From positions 11,736,001-11,800,000 of the forward strand of contig CM065326.1 in the NCBI GenBank assembly GCA_033032175.1: a DNA stretch of 64,000 bases, given 5' to 3'. This DNA is from Saturnia japonica (Eukaryota; Arthropoda; Insecta; Lepidoptera; Saturniidae). The position numbers and the translations under genes are program-made. The notes under the pieces are model-generated. The model made no database searches and was not told the origin of the DNA. It was given only the letters and a program-made list of their open reading frames with translations. Shown here in pieces: positions 28,739 through 40,117 of the stretch. Position 1 is the first letter of the stretch; each line of letters starts with the position of its first letter.

Positions 28739-29692
28739 CGAGATCTGTGGCATTCTGTATTCACAAATTACAATGATATAAAATTCCATAGGTATTACTT
28801 GTAAAATGTAAACGTATAAAAGTAACGAAAAAAAGCGTATTCGTTACAATAACAATGAGTACTCGTTACTATCATATCGTTACGTTACTCGTTACTTTTG
28901 ATACCTAATAATAATAACATACAGCATCGAGTCGTGTTCCGTATTGTGTACGATATGACGTTGATATCGCGTCGTTAGTACTTTGTAGAAAACATACTTA
29001 TACGTTACATACTTAGCTGCGTAAGGTGTATTCTTTAACTTACCGTATTTTGAACCAGACTTGTGTATAATATGTAAATGCAAATTTAGATTGTTTAATA
29101 CGTAAATTGTTTAGAACTATAAGTAAACTGTAATTTAATTGCCCCAAGGATCTGACGAAAAACTACTGAATTTGCAATGGACTTAGTGTTTGAATATTTT
29201 ATTCGTGAGAATATATAATATCACAATAACACCGCAACCCACCATGTATCGACTAATTAAAAAGAAGCAAATAGATATCGAAAATCATTTATTGACAGAA
29301 AAATTTTTATATCTTCAATTTTCATACAATTGTTTTATTTTTAGAGTTATATCGTTTTCATGCAAATACCCAATTCACGCATCAACTTTATTTGCGCGAA
29401 CCGAAACGCAACGGTTGTATTTGTTTGTAATATAGAACCAATCAAACTAACATCAGTACGAAAATGCGAGTAACGAAATGCATTCGTGAGTGACGTTTCG
29501 GTACTCGGTACTAGGCGGCATACCCGTTACTCGATACCGAATACTTACTGTTTGTTACTGCTCTATGTATTACTATACTCTGTATTATATTTTGTACTAC
29601 GGTGGTCTGTGGTCGCGAGGCACCTTGGTCATTGTAGAGTCTTTCATAGACCAATAAAGTCTATAACTGTGTTTGTTTGGTAAACAAGAAAC

Positions 29693-29695
29693 ATG
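29693..29695 (+). CDS. Candidate ATG-only first exon of the piggyBac-derived gene (copy A)
   Basis: The context AAACAAGAAACATG|GTAAGG gives a start codon directly followed by a donor. It resembles the paralogue start ATTAACAAGAGAAATG|GTAAGT at 61596 in distance, adenine-rich leader and phase. Phase 0 fits exon 2 at 39986. The assignment rests on the paralogue comparison only. Confidence 0.4.
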
Positions 29696-31514
29696 GTAAG
29701 GTATAAATATCCTTTTTTGCCTATAGCTTTAGAATTTATTTGTGTGATAAAGTTTGCTTAGAAACTTAGAATCACTCGTAGTAATGTTACAATATCAACT
29801 ACCTACGCATTCGAAACAAACAAACAACTTCCATTCATGCATACATTTTTCATATTATAATAAAAATTTAATAACAATGAACTGTTAGATAGATAAAAAC
29901 TTGGTTTCGAGATTCAAAAAAAATGTTTATCGATCGAACAGTGTGTAATGATACCGACAATTTCGGTATCGTAAAAAAAATTCAGTGCTGTCAACTGCTA
30001 ACGCGCTAAATTGTCCCAATTTTGTTAAAATAGCACTAAGTAAATATTGCGATGCTGTAAGCAACTGTTATGCATTAGTTTCGTCTGCGTAGGTTGAATA
30101 ACTAGATTTCTTTAAATGTTTTTGGGCACACACCATCTGATATCATTTGGCGTTGAAATAAATTCTATCTCACAATAAGCAGTTTTGCAATTTAGGACCA
30201 CTTCCCTCCATCCTCATAATTCATCATTTCATAATCCCACTCCTTCCGATATTTTAGATAAATATTTATACGTATAGGTAATATTAGCATGTTAGCATTA
30301 GAGACATTCAGAAAATACTATGACAGCTTCTTAGAAATGCATTAGTTAGGGCGCTAAACACTAATATGGAATTTTGAGCACTAAAATGTAAACAAATGCG
30401 TAAATTCTAGTGCCGAAAGCACTAGTGGGCAACTATAAAACATAAAAATATTCCCTGAGACCTGACCCCTAGCCTAGTTAACTTTGTCTATTAGGGATGA
30501 GTGTTGATTGAATGAATGAAGAGATCGGAATAGTTAAATGAACCATTCAAAGCATTATGTATGATCATATAAAATATGTATTTAGTTATATTTGTACAAG
30601 TTCATTCGTGACCGTCCTATGTTTTCGAAAGACGTTGGCGGGGGCGAAGTGCTGCAGCAGAGAAAAACGGGGACGGGTATTGTAGCGGGGAAGGGAAGCT
30701 CGTGCAATTGCGTGTCGTAGACGCCCAAGTCAGAGTACACTAAAGTAAAAAGTATCACTTCTTCATACAAACGGCCGAAACGAAATCTAGGTAAACTTCA
30801 GTACACAATAGTTACGAGTATGCAATTTATAAGGAATGAGGAAATATTATATTACCTACTTCCTAGAATTTAAAATTGTTTTTGATTTATTAATCTTTAT
30901 GCAAAAAATCTTACTAATCCACAATTGCTTTAAACTAGAAATAAAACCCAAGTATAAACAATTTATATAGAAACTTACAAAATTAGTAGTAATATATATT
31001 TTGATAAAAAGATAATCATGACAATTTAATATAGAATTATCAAATATATAAGAAGTTACATATATTATGGTAAATAAAAGGTGTCAGAACAAATGCAGCA
31101 TATACTGAACAGTTTAATATACAAAACGGTGTTGTACAGGATATGTGTAGAATCTCCATGGCTGTTTAACCTATTCATTGATTGTCTGACAGGTTTGAAA
31201 GAGAGTGATTTCAGGACAAGCTATGACCTTTTCCTAATTTAGTTTAGCAGTCGTTTTCGACGACACGGTCTGACATATATTTCATAATAAAAACAAATGA
31301 ATAGTAACGGCTGTCAAAAAAAAAAACGATGTTTTATCAACATTAGATGCGACTCGCGAACACAGAGCCCAGAGGCACAGAATAATAAATAATATTCCAG
31401 TAGAATCATCGTCATAATAATACGTGAATATTTATAATCTATTAAATCTATTTTACTCTGTATTTGTACGATTGTACTATGTAAATCGTAAATGTCGGTA
31501 ATCGCTAAACATTG

Positions 31515-31823
31515 GTAACTCAGCAAATTTTCTTGCGCCAACGCCGCCAACTCAATAACTCAAGCCCAGCTTCCTCGCGCCGGTGCATTGAGTTAATTTA
31601 AATTTGTGTCATAGCGCAGCAAAACGGTACACGAGGCAAGCGATTTAAAGAAATTAATGAGTCAGCTGACCTATGCCAGTGGCGAGGCGTGACTCTGTTC
31701 CATACCCCGCTCGCTGCGCAAAAGTGCGCTATGGGCCAACACATTTGGAATGTCGTAACACACCCGGCGCAGTCAACTGAGTTGGCGCATTTGCGTGGTG
31801 TAGCGCATTCTTACTCATGTCTA
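31515..31823 (-). mobile_element. MITE, GACATGGGTAA family, reversed (unit B)
   Basis: Duplicate of 28430-28738, carried by tandem duplication 2. Confidence 0.7.
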
Positions 31824-32795
31824 GCGAGATCTGTGGCATTCTGTATTCACAAATTACAATGATATAAAATTCCATAGGTATTACTTGTAAAATGTAAACG
31901 TATAAAAGTAACGAAAAAAAGCGTATTCGTTACAATAACAATGAGTACTCGTTACTATCATATCGTTACGTTACTCGTTACTTTTGATACCTAATAATAA
32001 TAACATACAGCATCGAGTCGTGTTCCGTATTGTGTACGATATGACGTTGATATCGCGTCGTTAGTACTTTGTAGAAAACATACTTATACGTTACATACTT
32101 AGCTGCGTAAGGTGTATTCTTTAACTTACCGTATTTTGAACCAGACTTGTGTATAATATGTAAATGCAAATTTAGATTGTTTAATACGTAAATTGTTTAG
32201 AACTATAAGTAAACTGTAATTTAATTGCCCCAAGGATCTGACGAAAAAACTACTGAATTTGCAATGGACTTAGTGTTTGAATATTTTATTCGTGAGAATA
32301 TATAATATCACAATAACACCGCAACCCACCATGTATCGACTAATTAAAAAGAAGCAAATAGATATCGAAAATCATTTATTGACAGAAAAATTTTTATATC
32401 TTCAATTTTCATACAATTGTTTTATTTTTAGAGTTATATCGTTTTCATGCAAATACCCAATTCACGCATCAACTTTATTTGCGCGAACCGAAACGCAACG
32501 GTTGTATTTGTTTGTAATATAGAACCAATCAAACTAACATCAGTACGAAAATGCGAGTAACGAAATGCATTCGTGAGTGACGTTTCGGTACTCGGTACTA
32601 GGCGGCATACCCGTTACTCGATACCGAATACTTACGGTTTGTTACTGCTCTACGTATTACTATACTCTGTATTATAAAGTACTACGGTGGTCTGTGGTCG
32701 CGAGGCACCTTGGTCGTTGTGGTCTATGGTTGTTGTTAGAGTCTTTCATAGACCAATAAAGTCTGTATTCTGTTTTTGTTTGGTAAACGAGAAAC

Positions 32796-32798
32796 ATG
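32796..32798 (+). CDS. Candidate ATG-only first exon of the piggyBac-derived gene (copy B)
   Basis: AAACGAGAAACATG|GTAAGG, the duplicate of the copy at 29693. It is the nearer of the two to exon 2 (39986), leaving a 7.2-kb intron that would include mariner-type element 1. Confidence 0.45.
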
Positions 32799-34239
32799 GT
32801 AAGGTTTATTTATTATCCTTTTTTGTCTATAGCTTTAGAATTTATTTGTGTGATAAAGTTTGCTTAGAATCACTCGTACTAATGTTACAATATCAACTAC
32901 CTACGCATTCGAAACAACTTCCATTCATTCATACATTTTTCATATTATAATAAAAACTTAATAACAATGAACTGTTAAATAGATAAAAACTTGGTTTCGA
33001 GATTTAAAAAAAATGTTTATCGATCGAACAGTGTGTAATAATACCGACAATATCAGTATCGTAAAAAAATTCAGTGCTGCCAACTACTAACGCGCTAAAT
33101 TATCCGCAAAAATGCACTAGATTGTCCCAATTTTGTTAAAATAGCACTAAGTAAATATTTTGATGATGTTAGCAACTGTTATGCATTAGTTTCGTCTGCG
33201 TAGGTTGATTATCTAGATTTCTTTGAATGTTTTTGGGCCCAAACCATCTGATATCATTTGGCGTTGAAATAAATTCTATCTCACAATAAGCAGTTTTGCA
33301 ATTTAGGATCACTTCCCTCCATCCTCATCATTCATCATTTCGTAATCCAACTCCTTCCGATATTTTAGATAAATATTTATACATATAGGAAATATTAGCA
33401 TGTTAGCATTAGAGACATTCAGAAAATACTATGACAGCTTCTTAGAATTGCATTAGTTAAGGCGCTAAACACTAATATGGAATTTTGAGCACTAAAATGT
33501 AAACAAATGCGAAAATTCTAGTGCCGAAAGCACTAGCTGGCAACTATAAAACATAAAAATATTCTCTGAGACCTGACCCCCAGCCTAGCTAACTTTGTCT
33601 ATTAGGGATGAGTGTTAATTGAATGAACGAAGAGATCGGAATAGTTAAATGAACCGTTCAAAGCATTATGTATGATCATATAAAATATGTATTTAGTTAT
33701 ATTCATACAAGTTCATCCGTGACCATCCTATGTTTCCGAAAGACGTTGGCGGGGGCGAGGTACAGCCGACAAAAACGGGGACGGGTATTGTAGCAGGGAA
33801 GGGAAGCGCGTGCAATTGCGTGTCGTAGGCGCCCAAGTCAGAGTACACTAAAGTAAAAAGTATCACTTCTTCATACAAACGGCCGAAACGAAATCTAGGT
33901 AAACTTCAGTACACAATAGTTACGAGTATGCAATTTATAAGGAATGAGGAAATATTATATTACCTACTTCCTAGAATTTAAAATTGTTTTTGATTTATTA
34001 ATCTTTATGCAAAAAATCTTACTAATCCACAATTGCTTTAAACTAGAAATAAAACCCAAGTATAAACAATTTATATAGAAACTTACAAAATTAGTAGTAA
34101 TATATATTTTGATAAAAAGATAATCATGACAATTTAATCTGCATAGAATTATCAAATATATAAGAAGTTACATATATTATGGTAAATAAAAGGTGTCAGA
34201 ACAAATGCAGCATATACTGAACAGTTTAATATACAAAAC

Positions 34240-34515
34240 GGTGTTGTACAGGATATGTGTAGAATCTCCATGGCTGTTTAACCTATTCATTGATTGTCTG
34301 ACAGGTTTGAAAGAGAGTGATTGAGGACTGCGAATGAATGAGTTCAACGAATGTGAAATGTGTTCTCTACACCGATAATCAAGTAGTGCTTGTACCGTCG
34401 ATTCAGGATTTCCAAGCGATGATAATTATTATGAATGAACGTTTGGAAAGAAAGGATATGAAAGTGAACGCAAAGAAGACAAAAGTTATAGTGTTTGATA
34501 AGAGAGCATGACAGA
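34240..34515 (+). pseudogene. LINE reverse-transcriptase remnant
   Basis: In broken frames it reads SPWLFNLFIDCLTGLKES, CSLYTDNQVVL (the YADD box decayed to YTDN) and MNERLERKDMKVNAKKTKVI. This follows the order of insect LINE reverse transcriptases. A shorter copy ends the duplicated unit at about 31125-31208. Confidence 0.75.
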
Positions 34516-34556
34516 AGTATGTAATTATCCGAATTTTTGAAATTTTTGTTAATTAA

Positions 34557-34880
34557 GTCGGAAGTAGAAGCCCTCGCGACCTGTTTTTTTTCGCGTGCGC
34601 TGCCGTAATGGTTATTGATACGTAAATATAATGTTCTACAAAAATAATGGCCCTTCGTATATCTAAACAAAAGTCCTCTATATCATATGTCTATCTCTTA
34701 TAAATAAGCCATAATTACATATTTTGCGATTATTTTTTGTTGAAGATTAATAATTAATTTATAAGTATTATTTTTAGGCATGGCATAATCCTTTCGAAAA
34801 AAGTTATTTATCATCATTTTTTTGAAGATAAACGTTGTCCTTTACATCATGTTATTTGGATACATATAATTAAAATAAAT
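34557..34880 (+). mobile_element. Helitron-type fragment (middle part)
   Basis: AAGTCGGAAGTAGAAGCCCT...TAATGGTTATTGATACGTAA matches the interior of the element at 16499-17151. Both ends are missing. Confidence 0.5.
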
Positions 34881-34884
34881 CAAC

Positions 34885-35100
34885 ACCCTGCTCGGGTCTA
34901 TGTCTGCATTTGCCAGAACACATAGGTATTGATGCTTGGCCGCAGATTTTCAACTTCAATGTGGTAGATAACCAGGCGGGTATTTGAAAATAGTCTATCG
35001 ACATAATAGACTTCCATCACGATGTTTTCCCTCCTCCTTCACTTTATATAAATTGCGGTGCGGTATCAGTTCTTGCTACCACTGAACCATTATTTCTATA
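34885..35100 (-). mobile_element. SINE (family 1) fragment
   Basis: CCAGAACACATAGGTATTGATGCTTGG...GATTTTCAACTT matches the body of the copy at 22640-22935, with a decayed tRNA-like head near 35050-35095. Confidence 0.55.
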
Positions 35101-35217
35101 ACAATTGCAACATTACGATATATTTGAAAAACGAGCAATCTCTATCAGGATGTAGTCTATAGATTTGGCATTCAGTTTTTTTTACTGTTATTAAATACAT
35201 ACATACATAAATTACGC

Positions 35218-35500
35218 CTATTTCTGAACGGGGTAGGCAGAGACCACGTCCTTCCACCTGCTACGATCTTGGCATACATCTTTTACTTCTTCAACATTCA
35301 TTGATCTTTTCATGCATGCTCGTCGATTTAAAGTACTCTTGACCTGACCTTTCTTCAGAACGTCTCCGATTTGATCGATAAATGTTTGTCTAGGCCTTCC
35401 TCTTCCAACGCTTCCTTTCACACTCGCATTATAAATTTGTTTAGTCATTCATTTTTAATGAATCCTTTCAACATGCCCAAACCTTCTAATCATCATAAAT
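35218..35500 (-). pseudogene. LINE 3' remnant (C-terminal ORF tail)
   Basis: The minus strand reads MMIRRFGHVERIH, stops, then [20 protein letters not shown] and [15 protein letters not shown]. This is the usual C-terminal pattern RxFGHVER...GRGRPRxT...DRxxWK of insect LINE ORFs. In-frame stops show it is dead. Confidence 0.78.
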
Positions 35501-35579
35501 CTTTAAATAAATATTAAAGGTTTTTCTTTTTTTGACGTGTGTACTCAAAGAACTAAATTCACTTGAAAGTCACGTGAGC

Positions 35580-35918
35580 TTAGACATTACTCTAGTTGTA
35601 GTATCTTTTATACATAAGCCACAATAAAGTATTTTGTAACAAAGATTTGTTAAAAATTAAAAAGTGATATAATAATTTAAGCATTATTTTTAGACATGCC
35701 ATACTAATCCTTGCAAACAAAAGTTGCTTCATCATAAACACAATTTTGTGCAGTTGAATTTCGCTCTTTAGAGTATGCTATTTGGACACATAGTTTAGGA
35801 GATAATGAAAAATTAAAGTAATTTGTAATTACGGGAAGAACAATTATGATAGACTAACATAGGTGCGTTGGCGGCTCGGTGTTTGTCTGATAAAATGAAT
35901 ACGGGTGAAACCGTGGAG
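35580..35918 (+). mobile_element. Helitron-type element, 3' part
   Basis: It ends GGGTGAAACCGTGGAGCACAGCTAGT, parallel to the element ending at 17151. The left part is truncated. Confidence 0.6.
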
Positions 35919-36051
35919 CACAGCTAGTTCGTAAATAACGCGATATTTTAAGTTTTCTATTTTGTGAAAATAACGATGTCAAAGAAAAATCAAATGGTGC
36001 GATGATAACAAATGAATCACTAAATTCGAAACACAAATACAGAAACCTAAA

Positions 36052-36400
36052 TGTATACTAATATTATAAAGTTGAAGAGTTTATTTGTTTGTTGGTTGAA
36101 CGCGCTAATCTCAGGAAGTACTGGTTGGAATTGAAAAATTATTTTAGTATTGGATAGCCCATTTATCGAGGAGGGCTATAGGCTATATAACATCACGCTA
36201 CGACCAATAGGAGCGGAGTATCAATGAAAAATATTGCAAAAACGGGCAACATTTATTCCTATTGTAAGGTTCCATTCCGTGCGCTGCGTAAATGGTTAAA
36301 GTTAAGCAACAATGATGTGTGACGGAATTGTTTCTCTTGAAAAGTTCTAAAAAAAGTTCGCGATAGCATATGTCTATCTTTTAAGGTTGACGCAATATAA
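36052..36400 (+). mobile_element. Helitron-type element, 5' part
   Basis: It begins TATACTAATATTATAAAGTTG, the typical start of the same family, then GAACGCGCTAATCTCAGG as at about 16560. No CTAGT end follows, so it is 3'-truncated. Confidence 0.55.
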
Positions 36401-38221
36401 CCTTTTTTATTATGTCTATCTATCTATCTTCTAAGGATCTCCCACAAAATCTTTAAAATAACCGGGAGTGGGGTAGCACGATTCGTGCGTGTACCCGGTC
36501 GACGGCGCGGTTCTGCAGTCCACGGGAGCATAGCTGGTCCAATAAAATACTATCACTGGAATTTGGTATTTACGCGGCACATCTTGAAATACCATAGTTT
36601 GTCGTATTATTTTCGCTCCGTCAATATGTTTTGTAATAATGTAATGTTTTGTCAATATTTTATACAGGGTATTAGTAGACCGCTCCCGAAAATGAAGACA
36701 GACGATAGTACTAATGACACCTTTGATGATGGGATGGAAAAAAAATTGATCCTGATTTAAAAAAAATCATATTATTTAAACTTTTTATTAGCATTATTTA
36801 CGCTCCATCATGTTAGTACAACTTAATGAAACGAGAATTTTACAAAAAAATACAATACTCTACTAAAAAAAAAACCAGCAATGAACACCAAATTAAATAC
36901 AGCTGATTGCTCGGGTCAAATAACGCGCAGGCGCGGCGCGTCGTGGCGCCAGTCCAGCGCGAGCGCGGCGCGGTGCTATTCTCGCGCGGCCCGCAGCTGG
37001 CGATCGCACAAATACTTATTTACAATATTGTCTAAATACCTAACTTATCTACTTTGCCACTGTGCTAGTCTCTACCTAGCCGCTTTCAATCCGATCAAAG
37101 TACCGGGTTCGATATCCCACTAATTAAAAAAATACTTCAATTAAATTTTAGCAAGGGTAGAGTCAAGATTTTTAATCCATCGTCTATGTTTAGTAGTATT
37201 CTGATGTATTCAGTTATGTATCAGATCAGTTCAGTACTGATTTGGGCCAGGCGTTGAGATAGCTAAGTGCCGGGTTCGATTCTCCTCCAAAGTACGCAAT
37301 GACGAAGTTGGAATGTTAATTCTAAAGGAACCTTGTGACGTAGAATCTGCACATACTAAATTAATTATTGTCACTACTGTGTTTTGTTTTGTAAGATTCA
37401 GAAATACACACCGTAAAATTTTCCTCATTTTTTCTATCTAACTCTGTAAAAAACAATGCATTATGAATTATTACAGCACTACACTTTAGGTTTTTCGTAC
37501 TTTCGCTCATTTTAGTCGTTCATTTTACACACACACCGGCGGTGACACCGCGTCACCGCGCTCTCCCCGTGCCAGCGCGCCAACACAGCACTGGCACGCG
37601 GCCGCGGCCGCGGCCTGCTGGTGTAGGTACTAAATTTGCAAGCGACATAAAAGAATTAGAGGCGGCGCCGGCGTTCACGATAAAACTTGCAAGTAATTTT
37701 TGTAAGTACCTACCTGTTTTCAAATTAAAGTATTGGCCGGACTAAAAACGGTAGTGTGTTAACATAAAGTATAAGAATTCTATTTTAAATTCATTCTGAT
37801 AGATTAATTGACTATCGTAATTGCAATTAATTTCAACTATTAAATTATTCTGTACCATTTCATTTTTATTTTATTGTATAAAATCAGAGATAAAAAGATT
37901 AAATAGTTTTTATAAATAACAGCTAAGCTTATAAAATAAAAGTTGGGAATGTCTAACGCTTTATCGATCTGTGGAAATGTACAAAGTGCCGTCAACGGCG
38001 GCCGCGGCTCACCGCCAAAGGAGCGGTTTGTTTTGGCGGGATTGATTATTAAATTTAGTATTTTTAGTTTTTGAGACAGTTTTATTTAGACTTTCATGCG
38101 CGCATGAGCGACAGATATTCGTTCAATCGTATTGATATTTAAATTCTTGTTAATATTTTATTGTTACATTTTGTGTATCTTGTTAAGTTTGTGTTGTTTT
38201 TATTATTGTTCTGTTTTAATA

Positions 38222-39349
38222 ATGCCTAACGCGTACGTTTATAGTGCTCGTGAATACGGTAACATGTTAATGTGCCTTGGAGAAGCTCGCGGGAATGCTT
38301 CGCGTGCATTGCGAATTTACCGAGAGAGATTCCCGACAGCTCGACATCCGGCTGACTCTCGTCTGATAACAGCAGCATTTCAGCGAGTGTTGGAAAATCG
38401 ACCCATTGCTCCAGTAGCGACAGGAGGTGGAAGTCAAGTGGCAGTTCAGGCCGAGGAGCGCATTTTAGATGTCGTTCGCCGGTATCCGAACTTAGGTACA
38501 CGAAGTATTGCTAAATTGTTAAGGTGTCGGAATGGAACAAGTGTGTCGTACTGGACAGTTCATAAGGTGTTAAAGCGTAACCGAATGCGGCCATACAAAG
38601 TGCACAAAGTGCAAGCTTTGGTACCCGGCGATCACGACCGCTGGCGAGTTTTCTGCCGTTGGTTATTGTACCAGCAACAACGTGTCCCTGATTTCATTGA
38701 ACACGTCATCTGGACGGACGAGTCAACATTTACCAGAAACGGGTTGTGGAACCGAAGAAATACACACGTGTATTCCGAGGTGAACCCGCACGCAGTTCTA
38801 CAAACCGGGCACCAAACCCGATGGTCGGTTAATGTATGGGCAGGTTTGTTTAAGGATCGCATACTAGGGCCAGTATTTCTGCCACAGCGACTTGACGGAC
38901 AGCGATATTTAAACATTATAAATGAACAAATAGTGAACATTTTAGACGACCTATCATTGACTGAATATCGCCGCACATGGTTTCAGCATGATGGTGCACC
39001 TCCACATGTGGCAAGGTTCGTCCGTGAGCGCCTCACCGAGCTGTTTGATGATCGCTGGATCGGCAGACTAGGACCACACGCTTGGCCACCTCGGTCACCC
39101 GATCTGACCCCGTTAGACTTCTTTCTGTGGGGGTATGTGAAAGAAAGGGTTTTTAATCGTGAGTGTGATAGTGCTAACCAAATGCGCCAAAGGATCGTGA
39201 ATGTTTTCGACAAACTACGTGCGGACTGTGTCGAAGACCCAACGATGATGCCCCGACTGCATAAGGAGACGCAACGCCGAGCTCAAATCTGCCTCGAAAT
39301 GAATGGGGCACAATTTGAGCCGCATCTCATAAGGCCACGGAGGATTTAG
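38222..39349 (+). CDS. Mariner-type transposase, intact, DD41D
   Basis: Cut-and-paste transposase of 375 aa. I take the ATG at 38222 (MPNAYVYSAREYGN) because the 30 upstream codons to 38132 are a hydrophobic, T-rich translation of leader DNA. Residues 10-60 form a helix-turn-helix of the type MLMCLGEARGNASRALRIY, and residues 75-120 a second one. The catalytic triad is D166 (IWTDESTF), D257 (FQHDGAPPH) and D299 (SPDLTPLDFFLWG). There are 41 residues between the second and third Asp, so it is DD41D rather than the DD34D of classic mariners. No frameshift or stop is present, so it may be active. The broken copy at 42116-43240 is its close relative. Confidence 0.93.
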   Translation: MPNAYVYSAREYGNMLMCLGEARGNASRALRIYRERFPTARHPADSRLITAAFQRVLENRPIAPVATGGGSQVAVQAEERILDVVRRYPNLGTRSIAKLLRCRNGTSVSYWTVHKVLKRNRMRPYKVHKVQALVPGDHDRWRVFCRWLLYQQQRVPDFIEHVIWTDESTFTRNGLWNRRNTHVYSEVNPHAVLQTGHQTRWSVNVWAGLFKDRILGPVFLPQRLDGQRYLNIINEQIVNILDDLSLTEYRRTWFQHDGAPPHVARFVRERLTELFDDRWIGRLGPHAWPPRSPDLTPLDFFLWGYVKERVFNRECDSANQMRQRIVNVFDKLRADCVEDPTMMPRLHKETQRRAQICLEMNGAQFEPHLIRPRRI

Positions 39350-39384
39350 ATCGGTAAGCTGTTTCATACCAATTTTTTTTTATA

Positions 39385-39950
39385 ACTTATTTTTGAACTG
39401 GTCTGAGTAGATCGTACATAACTGAATACATCAGAGTAATAAACATAATTACACGACGGATTAAAAAGCATGAATCTATCCTTTTTAAAATTTCATTCAA
39501 GTATTTTTTTCATAAGCGGGGAATCGAACCCGGTACTTAGCTTATTCAACCGGTGAATTCGAAAGAAAGTGGCTAGGTAAAGACTAGCACAGTGGCAAAG
39601 TAGATAAGTTAGTTATTTAGACAAATGTTGTAAATAAGTATTTATTTGATTGTTAGTTGCGTGCAGCGCAAGATTGACGCTGCGCCCGGGCGTTCGTTGA
39701 TCCGAGCATCAGCTGTTTTTGATTTTGTGTTTCACTGCTGGTTTTTTTTTTAGTAAAGTAATGTATTTTTTATGAAATTATCGTTTCATTTAGCTGTACT
39801 AACACGATGGAGCGTAAATAATGCTAATAAAAAGTTTAAATAATATGATTTTTTTTTTATCAGGATCAATTTTTTTTCCATCCCATCATCAAAGGTGTCA
39901 TTAGTACTATCGTCTGTCTTCATTTTCGAGAGCGGTCTACTAATACCCTG
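39385..39950 (-). repeat. Right terminal inverted repeat of element 1 (type Y)
   Basis: It matches the reverse complement of the left repeat of element 2 (41162-41740) nearly base for base, including CGCCCGGGCGCAGCGTCAAT and the B-box region. It matches the left repeat of its own element much less well. Confidence 0.9.
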
Positions 39951-39985
39951 TATATTTGTAGCTTATAAAAAAAAAATGATTTTAG

Positions 39986-40117
39986 GCAACCTCTAATTCT
40001 GGTGACTTAAGTACATTGCGTGATGAGTTCAAGTGTATTTTGGAAAATGAAGATGTCAACTTCAGAAGTAAGAAGTGCAAGCTGGATAAGGAGTTCATGG
40101 AAGTTCCAATCGATAAG
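39986..40117 (+). CDS. piggyBac-derived gene, exon 2
   Basis: 44 codons, phase 0 at both ends (GATTTTAG acceptor, AAG|GTAATA donor). It encodes ATSNSGDLSTLRDEFKCILE and ends KEFMEVPIDK. The exons at 63645 (NFGDLY...EEFMEVPAEE) and 62404 (SNSNSLFTSPDEFICILKN) are clearly related, which supports this as a real coding exon. The acceptor lies only 33 bp from the end of element 1's target duplication. Confidence 0.78.

Larger units (their letters stand above)
28124..31208 (+). repeat. Tandem duplication 2, unit A
   Basis: Matches 31209-34321 almost throughout, with direct head-to-tail joining at TTTCAGG (28124-28130 and 31209-31215). The outer portions are nearly identical. The part after about 29560 shows more substitutions and small indels. 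It contains a reversed MITE (28430-28738), an ATG|GTAAGG candidate first exon (29693) and, at its end, a LINE remnant that is cut by the junction. Confidence 0.92.
31209..34321 (+). repeat. Tandem duplication 2, unit B
   Basis: Second copy of 28124-31208. At its right end the LINE remnant continues past the duplicated part, so B lies in the original context, and unit A is the added copy. It contains the second ATG|GTAAGG candidate (32796). Confidence 0.92.
36665..39950 (+). mobile_element. IS630-Tc1-mariner element 1 with ~570-bp terminal inverted repeats
   Basis: Left end CAGGGTATTAGTAGACCGCT; the right end is its reverse complement; TA flanks both ends (36663-36664, 39951-39952). The inverted repeats reach about 37235 and start again near 39385. 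The left and right repeats agree well at the tips but differ in the middle: the left has a GC-rich GCGCAGGCGCGGCGCGTC block, the right has CGCCCGGGCGCAGCGTC. Each repeat also holds a tRNA B-box-like GGGTTCGATTCCC-type word. The element encodes one transposase (38222-39349). It ends 35 bp before exon 2 of the piggyBac-derived gene. Confidence 0.92.

Noticed and set aside
38132..38221. Thirty extra N-terminal residues on the intact mariner-type transposase
   Set aside because: Hydrophobic translation of T-rich leader DNA. The element 2 copy aligns from the ATG at 42116, and the family starts with the MPNAYVYS-type segment.
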